NCBI GenBank assembly: GCA_015680685.1
Contig: MNCI01030164.1
Span: forward strand, 190,841 to 254,840
Length of the DNA stretch: 64,000 nt
Source of the DNA: Gnetum montanum
Taxonomy: Eukaryota; Streptophyta; Gnetopsida; Gnetales; Gnetaceae
Reading direction: 5' to 3'
This document shows, in pieces, positions 10,771 to 22,584 of this stretch (position 1 is the stretch's first letter; every line of letters starts with the position of its first letter). The notes under the pieces were generated by a model. It was not told the DNA's origin, searched no databases, and saw nothing but the letters and a program-made list of their open reading frames with translations. A program made the translations under genes and the position numbers.

Positions 10771-11927
10771 TCTGGAGGAATCCACCTGAGAGGTGTCGAC
10801 AAAGAAGTACAAAACACCATGAACAACCAAGTACCAAACATTGTCTATTGGCCCCTGGGCAGATGTCATCGCACCGTGTTCAAAAGTACAAGGGATTGAG
10901 CAAAATTTAGTTTAAGAAAATAAGGTTGTAATTGGGGGATTAGGGATTGATCAAAGGGTGTCATTATTTGAACTATGGGAGAGAAATGCTCTCATGTAAA
11001 CGAGCCAGTTTTTGGTCCTTGTCAATAGCCAATATATAGCAGACTTGGGACCAAGGCATAGGAGGTGCATTCTTTGTAGAAATAGGACCCTTGTGTCATG
11101 TTTAAGGGATCCCATTGTAAACATCCAAAGCCACGCAATGATGTGCAACACGATCATTTGACACGTGAGTGTTTTCCCAAGACAATTGCCTTCTCACCCG
11201 GGGCGTGTATGAGAAGAGCCAATGGTCTTTAGTCTATGGTTTCAACAAGGTCATGAAGACCTTTTTCAGGCATTTTTCTCTTTGACCTTTTTGTTCTTTT
11301 TATTTATCTTTTTTTTTCTTATTTTCTTTTTTCTTTTTCTTTTTATTTTCCTTTTGGTCTTTTTGAAAGAGCTTGCTTTCAGTGCTATGCTCATGCTCAT
11401 GCACTTGCATTTGTATCATGTACCATGTATTGTGTTTTGCGTTGCAACTACTTAGAGAATCACAATGTACAACCATGTATCAAGAGCTTCAGGATGAATA
11501 TTACATCAGGGAAATGTAACTGAGTAGGATAATGAGAACATGATGGAGAATAGGAGATGCATTGGGAGTTGGGAATGTAGTCATGAGCGGATTGATTCAC
11601 CCAATTGTGTGCATCAGGAAGAATGTGATACCCTGTCATCATGATGAAATGCATCTATGCACAAACGTCTCAAGCATGTTATCGTGCAAACACAACTCCA
11701 AGGGGACAAGGAAAACACAAATGATTCAGTTAGCTAAAGCACTTTAAACTTGAACATAGCCGATGGAATGGAGCCATCATGTGGAGTTTCAAGGAAAACA
11801 AAATCTTGAACAACATCAATTTCATCAAGGTCTATGTGACAGATCAGGCAGCAGGTTTTTGGTGAGCACATATAGTTGATTGCAATAACATGTCTTTTCA
11901 AATAACGTCAAGTTGTTGATGATGTCA
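10771..11927. other. Element B distal internal region without recognisable gene
   Basis: About 1.1 kb between minisatellite and polypurine tract, where an autonomous relative would carry pol. It aligns with 27330-28444 in element D. It contains a long pyrimidine run at 11278-11356 (purine-rich on the element strand). A plus-strand open frame at 11562-11747 has a homologous open frame in D at 28061-28387, sharing CIRKNVI, CHHDE, HLC and CKHNSK. Whether that frame was ever translated is unknown; homologous DNA alone would give the same similarity. Confidence 0.5.
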
Positions 11928-12238
11928 CCAATTTGTAGTCTTGGTGGACTATTGTAAACTAGTTTAACGTCATAATCCTTTGGATGTTACTAGTTTATTG
12001 TCGTAGTGGACAGTGCAATGCTAGTTTAGAGTTGTGGTGGACTATGAAGAGGCAAGCTAGTTTATAGTCTTAGTGGACTCTAGTGGACAAGCATGGTAGT
12101 TTAGTGTCATACTGGATAGAGCTCTATGGTGTCAGTTTATTGTCATGATGCCAAGACATTCTGTGGTGCTAGTTTTAAGTCATAGCTCCAGGACTATTCT
12201 ATGGTATCAGTTTTAGGTCGTGATGCCAGGACTGTTCT
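11928..12238. repeat. Minisatellite block 1 of element B
   Basis: About eight spaced units with cores such as TAGTTTATAGTCTTAGTGGA and, towards the right, CAGTTTTAGGTCGTGATGCC. Related to the element A and D blocks. Confidence 0.8.
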
Positions 12239-12387
12239 TACCTTGCTTGTGGAAGGTGTAATGTCGTATGCATAGTCATGCTATGTGCTTGCAAGATCCT
12301 GTAAAAGTCAACTAGAAAGAAAAAAAATCAAGCAATACCTGTTGTAAGAAGAGTTAAAATGTGAATGAAAGAAAAGCAATGCATGGT

Positions 12388-12490
12388 AGTTTTAGTCCAT
12401 TCTGGGCCATAAGCTAGTCTAAGGCCTTTTTGGGCCATTATTAGTTTATCGTCATTTCAGACACAGGATAGTTTAACGTTATTTCGGATA
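12388..12490. repeat. Minisatellite block 2 of element B
   Basis: Four units: AGTTTTAGTCCATTCTGGGC, AGTCTAAGGCCTTTTTGGGC, AGTTTATCGTCATTTCAGAC and AGTTTAACGTTATTTCGGAT. It abuts the protease remnant. Block 1 lies 150 bp to the left. Confidence 0.8.
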
Positions 12491-12529
12491 GAGGTTGTGA
12501 AGGGCTATTGGGTGGATGGGGCATTGTCA

Positions 12530-12905
12530 TCACGTATGATGATCTCCCTCCCTTCGTGGAGGAGGTGGAGTTCTTGGTGGATGGGAGATGACACTATGCA
12601 TAACCTAGCTAAATAGGGGTATTCTAGGATCATGTTGTAGTCTGGCATCTTGTCAACTACTATAAAGTTTGCAAATGTGCGATGCTAGTCTCCTATCGTG
12701 AAGGCGATGTGGATTGTGCCTTTAATGGCTATGCGTGCTCCATTGAAGGAGTTTAGAGACTCGATTTCGGTCAGTTGAATGTTGTGCGTTAGGCCTAGTC
12801 ATTCGATGACGGAGTGCACAACAACATTTTTTGTTGTACCATCATCGATGTGTACCCTATGTACTGTGTATTTTTCGATGCTTACACTAGTGTTCAATGG
12901 TGCAT
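12530..12905 (-). pseudogene. Aspartic protease of element B
   Basis: Minus-strand reading gives VHIDDGTTKNVV near 12856-12822, which is the D-x-G active-site loop in the IDDGATTN variant shared with elements A and D. It is followed by SFNGARIAIKGTIHIAF, then MPDYNMILEYPYLARL near 12640 and SSPIHQELHLLHEG. The last segments correspond to the second half of a retropepsin. The usual GRP is changed to EYP. Two stops interrupt it. The protease would cleave the gag polyprotein in particles. No RT follows; the minisatellite starts about 40 bases further on. Confidence 0.75.
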
Positions 12906-12976
12906 GTGTGACCTCCCCTTGTTTGGGGTCGATCTTAACATCATTGTTGTGGAATGTTAGAGTCGTTTTTTTTGTC

Positions 12977-15874
12977 TTATGGTACAGGCAATGTAATGGC
13001 TACGCGAATGACGTCTTCAGTTGGAGACATGTTTTCTGTAGCAGGGATGGAGGTGAGCACATGTGCTAGTGCTTGGTAATTCTTTGATGATGTTAAGACG
13101 AGGTCGAGCAAGGTAGGCATTACATTCTTATGTTTTAATGCATTGTGTGCATGAGATAGTACGTCTGCGAGGTTGTCATTTATGTTTTTCATGCTGGGAG
13201 CCTCCTCTATTACATGAGCCATGATGTAGAGCTCTTGTGGAGGGGCAATGCATAAGGGTTGTTGTTTAGTGGGCCTAGGGGTAGAGCTAAGGCTAGTTTG
13301 TGGTTTAGGTGTTGGTGACTTGGGTTGCCATTGCTTCTATGTGGCCAAGTTGCTGGAACTTGGGCTTGGTGTTGCTGTCGTCGAAGCAACTTGTGTGTTT
13401 AATGTGACAATGGACAGTTGTTTCTAATTTAATTTCTTAGTAGACGATCCATGCCATTTTAACATCTTAGCAGAATGTTGTTGTGGAACTTTGACCACAA
13501 AGGGTGCTGTGGGTGCCTAAGGTGGCACTTTGATGACAAAGGGAGGCCCCTTACTTGTGGAGGCCAAGGGAATCCTTGCCTTGCTAGGAGGCACATAGAT
13601 CACAAAATGTTGTTGCATAGGTTTGGGCTTGCCACCTACGCTAATTGAATTTATGGCATAGGAAGCATCTTCTGTGTTGGATTGACTCGCCAGTCAATTG
13701 CCAATTGGCCTTGTTCTATCATTCTCTATAGGTCATCGTGCAAGGCATGACAATTGTCTATACTATGACTAGTCAATTGATAGTAATGATAGTATTGGTC
13801 CAACTTAAAATGTTATGGGATAGAGGGCTCATTGGGTACTGCTAAGGTGGGGTTCCTTAGTAGCTCATAGTACCTATCATGTTTTTGGTGGGTAATCTCT
13901 GACATGTGTTTATGTTGGATTTGATCGGCTTTCAAGAGTTGCTCCAATAGTTGAGAGGGTTGCATCGGTAGTGGTGTATACTTTGAGTGGTCCTTGCATT
14001 GAAATTTGGGCCTTGGGATGGCCCCTACCGATGTAGGTGAGTTGGCACCAAAGTTGGTGGCTTTGTTAGCTCGGGCTTTAGGTTGCTTAGCTATTGGGCC
14101 CTAGTTGGTTACTTTTGTGATTGCGGCTACCATTGCCTCAGTTGTGTTTTGCTTACGAGTATGTTGGTTTTTGTAGGACACATAAGCTGGGTCATTTCTT
14201 GATTGTGCTACCTCTTCTATGCTCTTAATTTGAGCAAACGCCTGGCTCAAGGTATGAGCATTCAGATAATAGAGTTTTGACTTAACAAAATCATTTACGG
14301 CACTCTTGAGGATCATAAGTAAATATGTTTCTGGGATAGGCTCGTGAAGTTCGTTAAGGGCAGCACTCCATCTTTGGATGAACTTTTGTACAGGCTCTAA
14401 TGGTGCTTGTTTTATTTGGACTAGACTGTCTAGCATGGCTTCAAGCTTCAGGTTATACTTAAAACGGGTAATGAATTGATGTAAAAAATCCTCTAGAGAG
14501 GATATGGAGTTACGTGATAGGGCTCAATACTAGTCTAAGGCTCTTCCAATTAAGGACATGATGAACACATGCAGGATTGCATGAGGCTAGTCCTAAAGTA
14601 ATAGACACTCTAATCGAAATGTCACTAGGTGAGCATTTGGATCTCCCTCTCCGTTATACTTGGTCAACTGTGGCAATGAAACTCCTTTTGGTAGAGTCAA
14701 TGGTGGCACTGAAGAGCTAATTAGATCATCTTAATAAAAATCCATCACCTTGACTTCTTTAGTGTTTGCAATTTTGAGGCGCTTTACCTCATCAGTCAAT
14801 GCTTGCAACATTTTTCTAGCCTCTACCCATTCTTGGGCACTAGGTGGATCGGCTAGTTGGTTAGATTGAGCGTGATAATAGTTAGATTGTTGTGTGGTTT
14901 GTGGGAAAGAGGACTATAGGATTGTTGATGGTTGTACTTGAGGGACATTCATGGATGGGATTGTAATAGGTGGTATGTTGTAATAAGCTAGTTGATGTTG
15001 TTGAATGACAGGTGCGGGCCACTACCCAGTTACAAGTTGTGAGGAAACACCTTGAACTTGTTGAGTTGAAGTAGTGAAGGATGTTTCTTGGATTTTCACT
15101 CATGGTATATAATAAGTAGACATAGAAGCAGGTATCACGGATGGCATCCCAATTATTTAGGATGGGAAGGTCACTCCTATATTAGCTTGAGAGGAGAGTT
15201 GTTGGGGTTGTACTTGTAGAAGAGAGGGTAACGTGGTGACCAGAGGAATAACAAGGATGGACGCATTGAATTGGGTGTTGGTTGTGGAAAAAATAGGAAT
15301 GAGAGTGGGTGCTTCCTATTGAGAAACAGGTGCTTCAGTGCTTTTAAATGCATGAAGAGGCATGGTCTCTCCTATGAAAGGGTGGAATAATGGGTTCGCG
15401 TAAGTATGAGGACTGAGAGTGTGGTACGAATCCCCATGTTCAAATTGAGCCATGAAATCATCTTCCTCCTTTTCGTTTTGAGGCTCTATGGTGGGTTGTC
15501 GCAAGGTTTGATTCCTTGCCATGAGGAGCTGGGATATGAGTTCATGGTGGGATTTAGAGAGGGGAATTATGTCATATGTTGAAGGGATAAAGTTATGTCC
15601 TCCCTTATAGATGAGTTCATAATGTCATTTTGCTTCCATTTCCGTGCAATCAATGGGCAGGTTAGCTTGGACCTTTACGCAGATGGTTGTATTATTTTAG
15701 GATGAGAATTGTATAGGCAGGTTCCTTGCCTTATAACCTAAGTGACCGACAAGTTGGCCCTTGAGGGTTCATCTCTCCAACGGTGACTATGGGTTCAATT
15801 ACGGTCACAGGATTTGAGATTTTTTCATTAAGGTTAGTGACGGGCAATGTTTTTTTGATCTAAGAAGATTCCAT
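12977..15874 (-). pseudogene. Gag of element B
   Basis: A plausible start is the ATG at 15874 on the minus strand, but stops are frequent. An N-terminal Pro/Gln/Ser-rich part (15522-14880) is followed by a helix (QALTDEVKRLKIA). The capsid core then runs TLPKGVSLPQLTKYNGEGDP near 14680, FITRFKYNLKLEAMLDSLVQ near 14430 and QKFIQRWSAALNELHEPIPE, up to QIKSIEEVAQ near 14220. A degenerate zinc knuckle, YYHYYQLTSHSIDNCHAL near 13780, has lost its first cysteine compared with element A. The segment 13222-12977 is the gag-protease linker (QALAHVLTSIPATENM), also present in D. Gag forms the virus-like particle that packages the element RNA. It is decayed by several stops. Confidence 0.8.
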
Positions 15875-15914
15875 GTGTGTAACTGGCTTGACTAACTAAA
15901 TATGTGTAAGCAGC

Positions 15915-16065
15915 ATATGCAAGCTGGGCTTGAGCAAGCCAAGCGTATGCAAGCCAGGCATATGCAAGCTGGGCTTGAGCAAGCTAGGTGTATGCAAGCT
16001 GGGCTTGAGCAAGTCGAGTGTATGCAAGCTAAGCTTGAGCAAGCTGGGCGTATGCAAGCTGCTGC
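15915..16065. repeat. 30-bp tandem repeat in the leader of element B
   Basis: About five copies of a unit resembling TATGCAAGCTGGGCTTGAGC followed by AAGCTAGGTG. They are partly decayed and lie between gag and the primer site. The open frames in all orientations here are repeat artefacts. Confidence 0.85.
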
Positions 16066-16279
16066 ATTGGGTTTTGTAGCATGTGTATGCTGCATTTAGT
16101 ATTTTTAGCAGTGGTCGCAAAAATTATCATGTTGGTAGCAACATAAGAGTTTTACAAGGATTTAATCCAATCGTAAACAAATTGCTATGGTTTAAGTGAG
16201 GTAAGCGTGTGTTCTGCACCTGATCTTCACCACGTGAAGGGTAATGGAATCAACATTTTACGGGGATGAAAAACAAAGG

Positions 16280-16296
16280 TCCTCCTTCTAGCACCA
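16280..16296 (-). promoter_or_regulatory. Primer binding site of element B
   Basis: Minus strand TGGTGCTAGAAGGAGGA, five bases from the 5' LTR. Elements A (22568-22584) and D (31475-31491) have the same site with substitutions. The matching tRNA was not identified with certainty. Confidence 0.65.
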
Positions 16297-16301
16297 ATTT
16301 A

Positions 16302-18230
16302 TGTACCATTTGAAATTGTCAGCATAAGGCTGGAGCTTGAAAATGAACACCGAAAGAACTCGAGAGAGATACAGATGACCCTACCTTCACATGAGGGCAA
16401 GCTGGAAAAATGAAGGCAAAGTGCCTTGGATGGTCTACACACAAATCAACCAAGGACTTTCCTGAGCATAAGCTATGGCTTGCGCTAGGATTATCATAAC
16501 AAACGTAACACGAATATGTAAACAAAGCGTAGATGAAACATAAAAATAGACCAGAATGATGCAAATGTAAAACAGTGAAACAGAATAATGTAAACAGTAC
16601 AATAAACTAGAATAATGTAAATAGTGCAATGGAAGGCAACAAATTGTATTGTATTAATTTAGAGGATAAAGTGCACTGGTCAAAACGTAGTTGCATGTGT
16701 AGATGGAAAGTCGAGCATTAGGCCCTGGGATGAAGGGTGAAGCGTTTGTAGATGCTCAAGTGCTAGGGATCATGTGCGCTCGAGCATCCAAGGTTTCCCA
16801 TTAATGCTCTTTTTTTTCTCCTTTTTTGCAAAATTTCCAACCCTGTTTATGTCAATGAATAGGGTATTTATCCCTTTTTCTAGGTTCAGAAGTAGGATTT
16901 GTGAATGAGGTTTATGGCTGTGAGGTCAGAGAAAAACGGATTGCATGATAGGTGTACATGGGTAGACTACGTTCTAGACTAGATACACTATATCTTACAA
17001 TCTATTTTAGCTTGTGCAAGCTAGCTTACGCTCATAGAAGCATGTACAATCTTTAGCGTAAGAGCTTGACCAGCTAAAAAATGTGAAAAAAATTTACGAT
17101 GACTGATAATGTACGACAAGAACATTTGCCTCTAGCTCACTTGGGGTTTTTGAATCTACGGATTGACTACTACTGAATATGTTTTTACTTCACCAAGCTT
17201 TCCAAGATGCGTTGATCTTGTCCTGGCATTTCCTCAGCATGCATCAGAAGTGCTTTTGCTTGGTCGTGTCCAGTGCTCACGCTAGACTCAAGCCAGCGTG
17301 ACGTTAGCATGCATGACCAAAAATGATGCATTTTGTGTCCAAATTTCATCTTTAAGACTTGTTTTTGAAGTGTAACTACTACCTGACCTTAAGGACATCC
17401 TGCATGTTTAATTTGCACCTATTTATCTTAGATTTCAGCCACTTTTGGTAGCTCACGCTGGGTTCATGCTATCAACGTGACCTGGGCATGACCTAGGCAT
17501 GAGCAAGCTAGGATGGTTCATTTCACATCAAATTTTGATTTTTAAGACCTGTCTTTCAAGTGTAACTACTGCCTACCCTTGGGGACAACCTACATGTTGA
17601 TTCTGAGCCTATTTGTTCCTTGATTTAGGTCATTTTGGTAACTCACATTGGGCTCACGCTGTCCACGTGACCCCAGCATGACCTTGGTGTGACCTCAGTG
17701 TGAGTGCTGAAAATGGTGTATTTTCAAGCCTGAAATCAGAATTCTAAGGGCTGGGACCTATAGCAATCATTAGTGGACCACGAGGGGGCCTTGTACCCTT
17801 GAAATCAGGCCATTTTAACACTATTTTGAAGTTGTTTTATGTTACTCACGTTGGACTCACGCTGGACTTATGCTGCCAACATGACCTGGGTGTGACCTCA
17901 ACATGACTAGAAAGATTTGTGTGGTTTTGATTTGAAATCTTGAATTCTAGATGCTAAAACTTGGAGTAATCATCAGTGGACCTATAGGGAGTCTTTCCGA
18001 TTCAAATTAGGACTATTTTGACCTGATTTGGAAGCTCTCAAGGTTGGTCACATTGAGGGCAAGCTAGCTTGATAGCATGAGCAAGCTGGCTTGAACAAGC
18101 TAGGTGTGAGTTCCATGCCTTAGTCAAGTTTTTCCTTCCATGCCTTAGTCAAGTTTTGCCTCCTGAATGCTGAAAGGGGCTTGAGTCATTCTTGTTTCAA
18201 AGTGTTAAACTGAAATTTTGTGGTGTTTCA
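16302..18230 (-). repeat. 5' LTR of element B
   Basis: 1929 bp, TGTACCATTT to GGTGTTTCA on the plus strand, matching 8799-10750 including the GTGACCT clusters (near 17290, 17470, 17660 and 17880). One copy of the LTR-internal phrase GAGCAAGCTGGCTTGAACAA is expanded near 18060-18110 compared with the other LTR. Open frames in it are chance. Confidence 0.85.
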
Positions 18231-18390
18231 ACTAGTTTTAGGCCACTTTGGGCCATCACTATGACGATAAAGGAAAGTGTTACCAGTTTTAGGCCTTAGC
18301 AGGCCATGTGTAGTTTTAGGCCATTTTGGGCCATGGTGATGATGGTAAAGAGAAAAACATTTCACCAGTTTTAGGCCTTAGTGGGCTATT
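18231..18390. repeat. Minisatellite of element A, right half
   Basis: Starts with the ACTAG duplicate and continues with four units of AGTTTTAGGCCATTTTGGGC or AGTTTTAGGCCTTAGTGGGC type. It joins 8714-8798 once element B is removed. Confidence 0.85.
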
Positions 18391-18599
18391 GTGTAATGTG
18401 AATGCAGGAAATGTGAACGACTTTGAAGAATGAGTTAGACACTTAGCGTAGATGAATAAATGTGAAACAAACAAGGAATAAATGTGCAATGGATGTTAAT
18501 TAGGTAAGGAGTAGTGGAGTTGTTATGCTACATGAGTAATGATTATCCTCACAACTTTTTTCTAACCCATCGTGCATTTGGCGACATGTAAGGCTGAGA

Positions 18600-19190
18600 G
18601 GCTTTATTACGGTATTCTTCCACATCGTCATCTACCGCTTGAAAAGGAAACTCAGCCTATGTAGTTTCATTTTCTAAGCTGGCATCTTGGGTTGGCTATT
18701 TCGTCAAACATTTAATATCGATGGAGACAGGAGCCTTGTTCTTAGAGGTTATAACCTTTGAACCTTGCTCCATATCTACGTTGTTTATTGCCTGGGTTGT
18801 CACCTCATCACCGTGGATAACCACCTCCCTACCTACCTAAGGTAGGTGGATTTCCTAATGTATGGGTGAAAAGATGACCCTCATTTTGGCTAACCACAAT
18901 CTTCCCAAGATCAGGTTAAACTCAGGCATCTCTTCCACCATGATAAACATTGTGTTGGAAACTGGTCCCCTGCCACAAAGGCAATGTGGACAGTGCTTTT
19001 CACCATTACCCGCATCCCATTGAATGACTTCAGACATGATGTTGTTGTGGATTTAATTTGATCTACCAAACCCAGTTTGTCCACTATGGGGAATGGGATG
19101 ATGTTTGTAGTAGCCCCATCATCAATGTGTACTCTTCGGATCTTACGTTGGCCGACCCGAATTATGATGAATAGGGGTGCTATCATCACC
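18600..19190 (-). pseudogene. Aspartic protease of element A
   Basis: The minus-strand frame 19189-18911 reads VGQRKIRRVHIDDGATTNII. The D-x-G motif is intact. LGLVDQIKSTTTSCLKSFNG, MVKSTVHIAF and GDQFPT follow. A frame change near 18960 leads into MPEFNLILGRLWLAKM (18960-18855), the conserved I-L-G-R box. Protease would mature gag and pol. Downstream on this strand the minisatellite begins at 18390 instead of RT. Confidence 0.75.
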
Positions 19191-22100
19191 TAACCCTTTT
19201 CAGGGTCTTCCCTAATGGACTTGTCACAAAATGCCAATTGGGATGGCTGCATTTCTTTAGGTGTAGAAGGAAGCATGGTTGAATGGATCGCTTTCTCTTA
19301 TGTTAGCATGTTCTCATCCACTAGTATGATTGTTAACATGTGAACCAAAGCTTCATGGTGTGCGGTGGAAGTCATTACCAGGTCATACAGGCTCAGCAGT
19401 GTGTTCTTTTTTTTAGATCTTACTTGACTTGAGTAAGAGCGCTTAAGAGGTCATGCCAACCTTGCTATTGTTTATTGCCCTTCTCTTTCTCCATTCATCC
19501 CAGAATACAGATTTTCCAAGGAGAAGCAGTTTTGAGTTTGGGGTTAGACCCCTTTGGATGAGGTGGCGATGACTATGCACGCATAGCGATGTTAACTCTT
19601 GGTGATGAGGTAGGCATAGATGCAGAGGATGTGGGGGTAGGCTTGGAAGGACCTGGGGTGGTACGTTCCATAACCATTTCATCCATTAGGTGCTCTTCCT
19701 ATTTCCTAGAATGAGAACACGGTGTTACCATCTTATGTTGGTTCCATGGGACTGGGGTAGCTGGGTGGTTTGGCCCCTTGATGATGAATGGTGTTTGTGG
19801 CATTAGTGCGATACGTGGTGCAATTTTGATTATAGAAGGTGTAGGGGTAGATGTATGAGGAGGAACCTTTAGGACAAACGATTGTTGCAGTGTCTTTTTG
19901 GCCATTTTTGGTGTCGTTACACTACATGGATATATACAAACTACAAATAGCTGCTGTGGTAGCTCTAGATTACCGTCTACATCAATGGTGTTGATGATAT
20001 ACCCCACGTCGTTAGTGTTGAGGGGGTCCTTGTAAACATGCATGGATTGATTTTCAGGGTAGAAGAGATTGCTTTCATCCCACACCAACTTCCCCTGGTC
20101 AATCATCCATTGAATGTCATCTTTTAGGGCCAAACAATAATCTGTGTCATGACCACAGAGTTGGTGGTAGTCACAAAATCACTCCAACCTGATGTTCTTA
20201 AGAACTAGGCGCTTGTTGGGCAAATCCAAGGAGGGGTTCCTAAGGATTTTGCAGTACCGTTGATCCTCTTGGTTGCCTCCTTTGACATCCATTTGTGTTG
20301 AATGTACCCCACCCCTAGCAATTGCTTCAGAAGTTTTGAAGGCTTGACTAGTAGCAGAGCATACTTAGAGGATCTTTACACTCGAAGTTCAGCTTAGGTG
20401 GGGTGGATGGTTCAGGTGCCAACGTGGAGGGTTAAGTAGCATTGCCTAGGTTAGGCACAAGGTTAGTTGGTGTTGTGGCCTCTTTCTTGTTATTTTCATT
20501 ATTGGTCTTGGCCTCATTTTCCATGGTAGCCACCATGGCCATTGCAGTCTTGCCCTTCTCTTTGTCTTTTTTAGTTTGTGTGTTTTTATATGCAACGTAG
20601 GCTGGGTCCCTGCTAGCTTTAGCCGCATCTTGGATGATTTTTGTCTATGGAAAATCTTGACTTAGAGAGCATGGGGCTAGGTAATACAACTTGAATTTGA
20701 TGAAATTTTTCACCACCCCTTTGAAGATGGCTAGCAAGTGGGCCTCCTTGATAGGCTCACTGAACTCACTCAAGGTGGCACCGACTGCATAAACCTTTGC
20801 ACCGACTCTAGTGGGTCTTGCTTAGCTTCCATTAATTGATCCAATGTGACCTTGGGCTTGAAGTTATACTTGAATAGAGTCACAAATTAATTCAACAGCT
20901 CCTCCAATGTTGAGATGGAGGCATGCAAGAGTGCATAGTACCAGTCTAAAACTTTGCCTATCAGAGACATGGAAAAAACATGAATGATGGTATGCAGCCA
21001 TTGTTGCAGTAACAAAGATTCAAATTTGAATGTGACCAGATGTGCATTAGGTTTGCCCTCCCCATTGTATTTTGTAAATTGGTGGAGCAACATCCCAGGG
21101 GGTAGTGTAAGCATGGGAACCATTGAGCTGATGGGGTCTTCATGGTAGAAATACATGATTTTCACTGTATCAGAATTGATAGCTTTAAGGCATCTAACCT
21201 CTTCAATAAGGGTCTAGATATGTTGAAACACTTGATCCAGACTTGGAGAAAATGTATATGGTTGTGGGGTTGCGGGGGCATCCATCGTTTGTGGCGTAGC
21301 AAAGGTAGTAGCTTGGATCATAAGAGGGACCATTGGGGCTGCCCTTGTGATGGGTGTTTCTTATGCAGTCCACTACCCAGTGGGTGGTGCTGCTAGAGCA
21401 ATGGCTATTGGTAGGGCTACGGGGTTGGTCATTTACATGATCGATGGAACAGGCCACCATCCCACACTCAGTTGCTATACCTGTGGGACTTGGTACATTT
21501 GTTGGTAAAGGTACTAGGAAATTTGGTGAGGCTGCAAGGTAGGGAGCAAAGTGGCTAGGGTCCACCATGTGGTTGGAGCTAGACCTGCTACTGACAATGG
21601 AGCAGATGTAGATGATGGAATAGGAAAAAAGGCTCCAAGAAACTATGAAGTAGAAGCTGTATGTATGTAGGGTAGCATGGGTGTAATCAGTGATTGGTAT
21701 GAGGATGGGACAGAAAGGGGGGGAAGAGGACCTGGGTATGAAACTAAGGGAGGTGCTTGCTGATACATTGAGTGTGCAGGATGGCTACCCATAGCGGATG
21801 AGAGTGTAGATTGGGGTGGATTTGTGGTGATCACAAAGGGAGCCATCACAAAAATGGGGTTTAACTTAAAGGCCATGGCAGAAGGGATGGTCGCAGGGAA
21901 AGCTTGGCCATCCCTTTCGGATTGGGAGTCCAGATCTTCCTACCCATCTTGGAACACTTCATCGCAATGGGATAGCATGTCCTGCTCCCTAGGTCTAGTG
22001 ACTCATAGTAGCTAATCAAAGATCCATCGATAAGTCTCTGTCAGGGAGATGGCTACATCAAGGTTGGGGACAAACACCTTCTCATTCTGATAAAGGAACT

Positions 22101-22275
22101 TGAAATTGTTCTTGTGCTTGAGTTCTTGGTGATCCAAGGGCAAATCTACCTAAACCTTTGTGCACATGAAGTCGTGACGCTCTGTGTCTTGTGCCAAGAA
22201 CTCGAGCAACAAGTATCAATCCCTAAGGGATTGGCATGGTGCCAACACTAGACTAGGTGGCTGCTCAGCACCCAT
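19191..22275 (-). pseudogene. Gag of element A
   Basis: The inferred start at 22275 (MGAEQPPSLVLAPC) lies about 290 bases inside the primer site. A Pro/Ser/Thr-rich region (21876-21203) precedes a short coiled coil and the capsid core at 21165-20887: LTLPPGMLLHQFTKYNGEGK, VTFKFESLLLQQWLHT, LIGKVLDWYYALLHASISTL. The zinc knuckle near 20190-20150 is intact as C-D-Y-H-Q-L-C-G-H-D-T-D-Y-C (C-x2-H-x4-H-x4-C, the Tat form) and is followed by LALKDDIQWMIDQGKLVW. The stretch 20133-19440 is the proline-rich gag-protease linker. It is less decayed than in B, with several stops (near 22200, 22010, 21640, 21560) and frame changes near 20830 and 19700. It would build the capsid. Confidence 0.8.
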
Positions 22276-22567
22276 GGTGCTTTGGGCTGAGAAAGAAGCC
22301 TCAAGGCTCGAGGTTGAAACAGTGGTCGTTGTTGAAATCATCTTGCGTATTGGGAAAAAAGGGAAGATCACAAACTAAGAAACACGGAGATCAAAAGGAG
22401 ATTAGAGCTTTTTTTCCTACTAGATTCCAAAGGAACCATCGTCATAACCAATCTGCACCACACAATGCATAAACAACCACAAAAGGATGTCACATTTACG
22501 CTAGTGCATGACGGGGTACAAAGAGCATGTAGGACTACTCGTAGGACATGAAAAAGGCACCAAAAGG

Positions 22568-22584
22568 TCCTCCTTCTAACGTCA
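22568..22584 (-). promoter_or_regulatory. Primer binding site of element A
   Basis: Minus strand TGACGTTAGAAGGAGGA, five bases inside the LTR end. Same site as in B and D with C/T and G/A changes. Confidence 0.6.

Larger units (their letters stand above)
8799..18230 (-). mobile_element. Element B: gag-protease-only LTR retrotransposon nested in element A
   Basis: Complete element with TG...CA ends. The LTRs are 8799-10750 (3' LTR in its orientation) and 16302-18230 (5' LTR), flanked by a perfect 5-bp target duplication ACTAG (8794-8798 and 18231-18235). Minus-strand order: LTR, primer site 16280-16296, 30-bp tandem repeats, gag, protease, two minisatellite blocks, a 1.1-kb non-pol region, polypurine tract at 10751, LTR. 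No RT, RNase H or integrase sequence was found between protease and 3' LTR. This matches the non-autonomous class called TR-GAG. It presumably depended on pol from an A-like relative, whose gag, primer site and minisatellite it shares. The LTRs differ by an eye estimate of 10-15 percent, mainly transitions, so insertion is old. Confidence 0.85.

Noticed and set aside
11222-11455. Plus-strand open frame with a long Phe/Leu run
   Set aside because: Produced by the pyrimidine tract at 11278-11356; it is not a membrane protein gene.
15892-16120. Overlapping open frames on both strands with periodic Cys/His or Gln/Ala residues
   Set aside because: Translations of the 30-bp tandem repeat in all frames.
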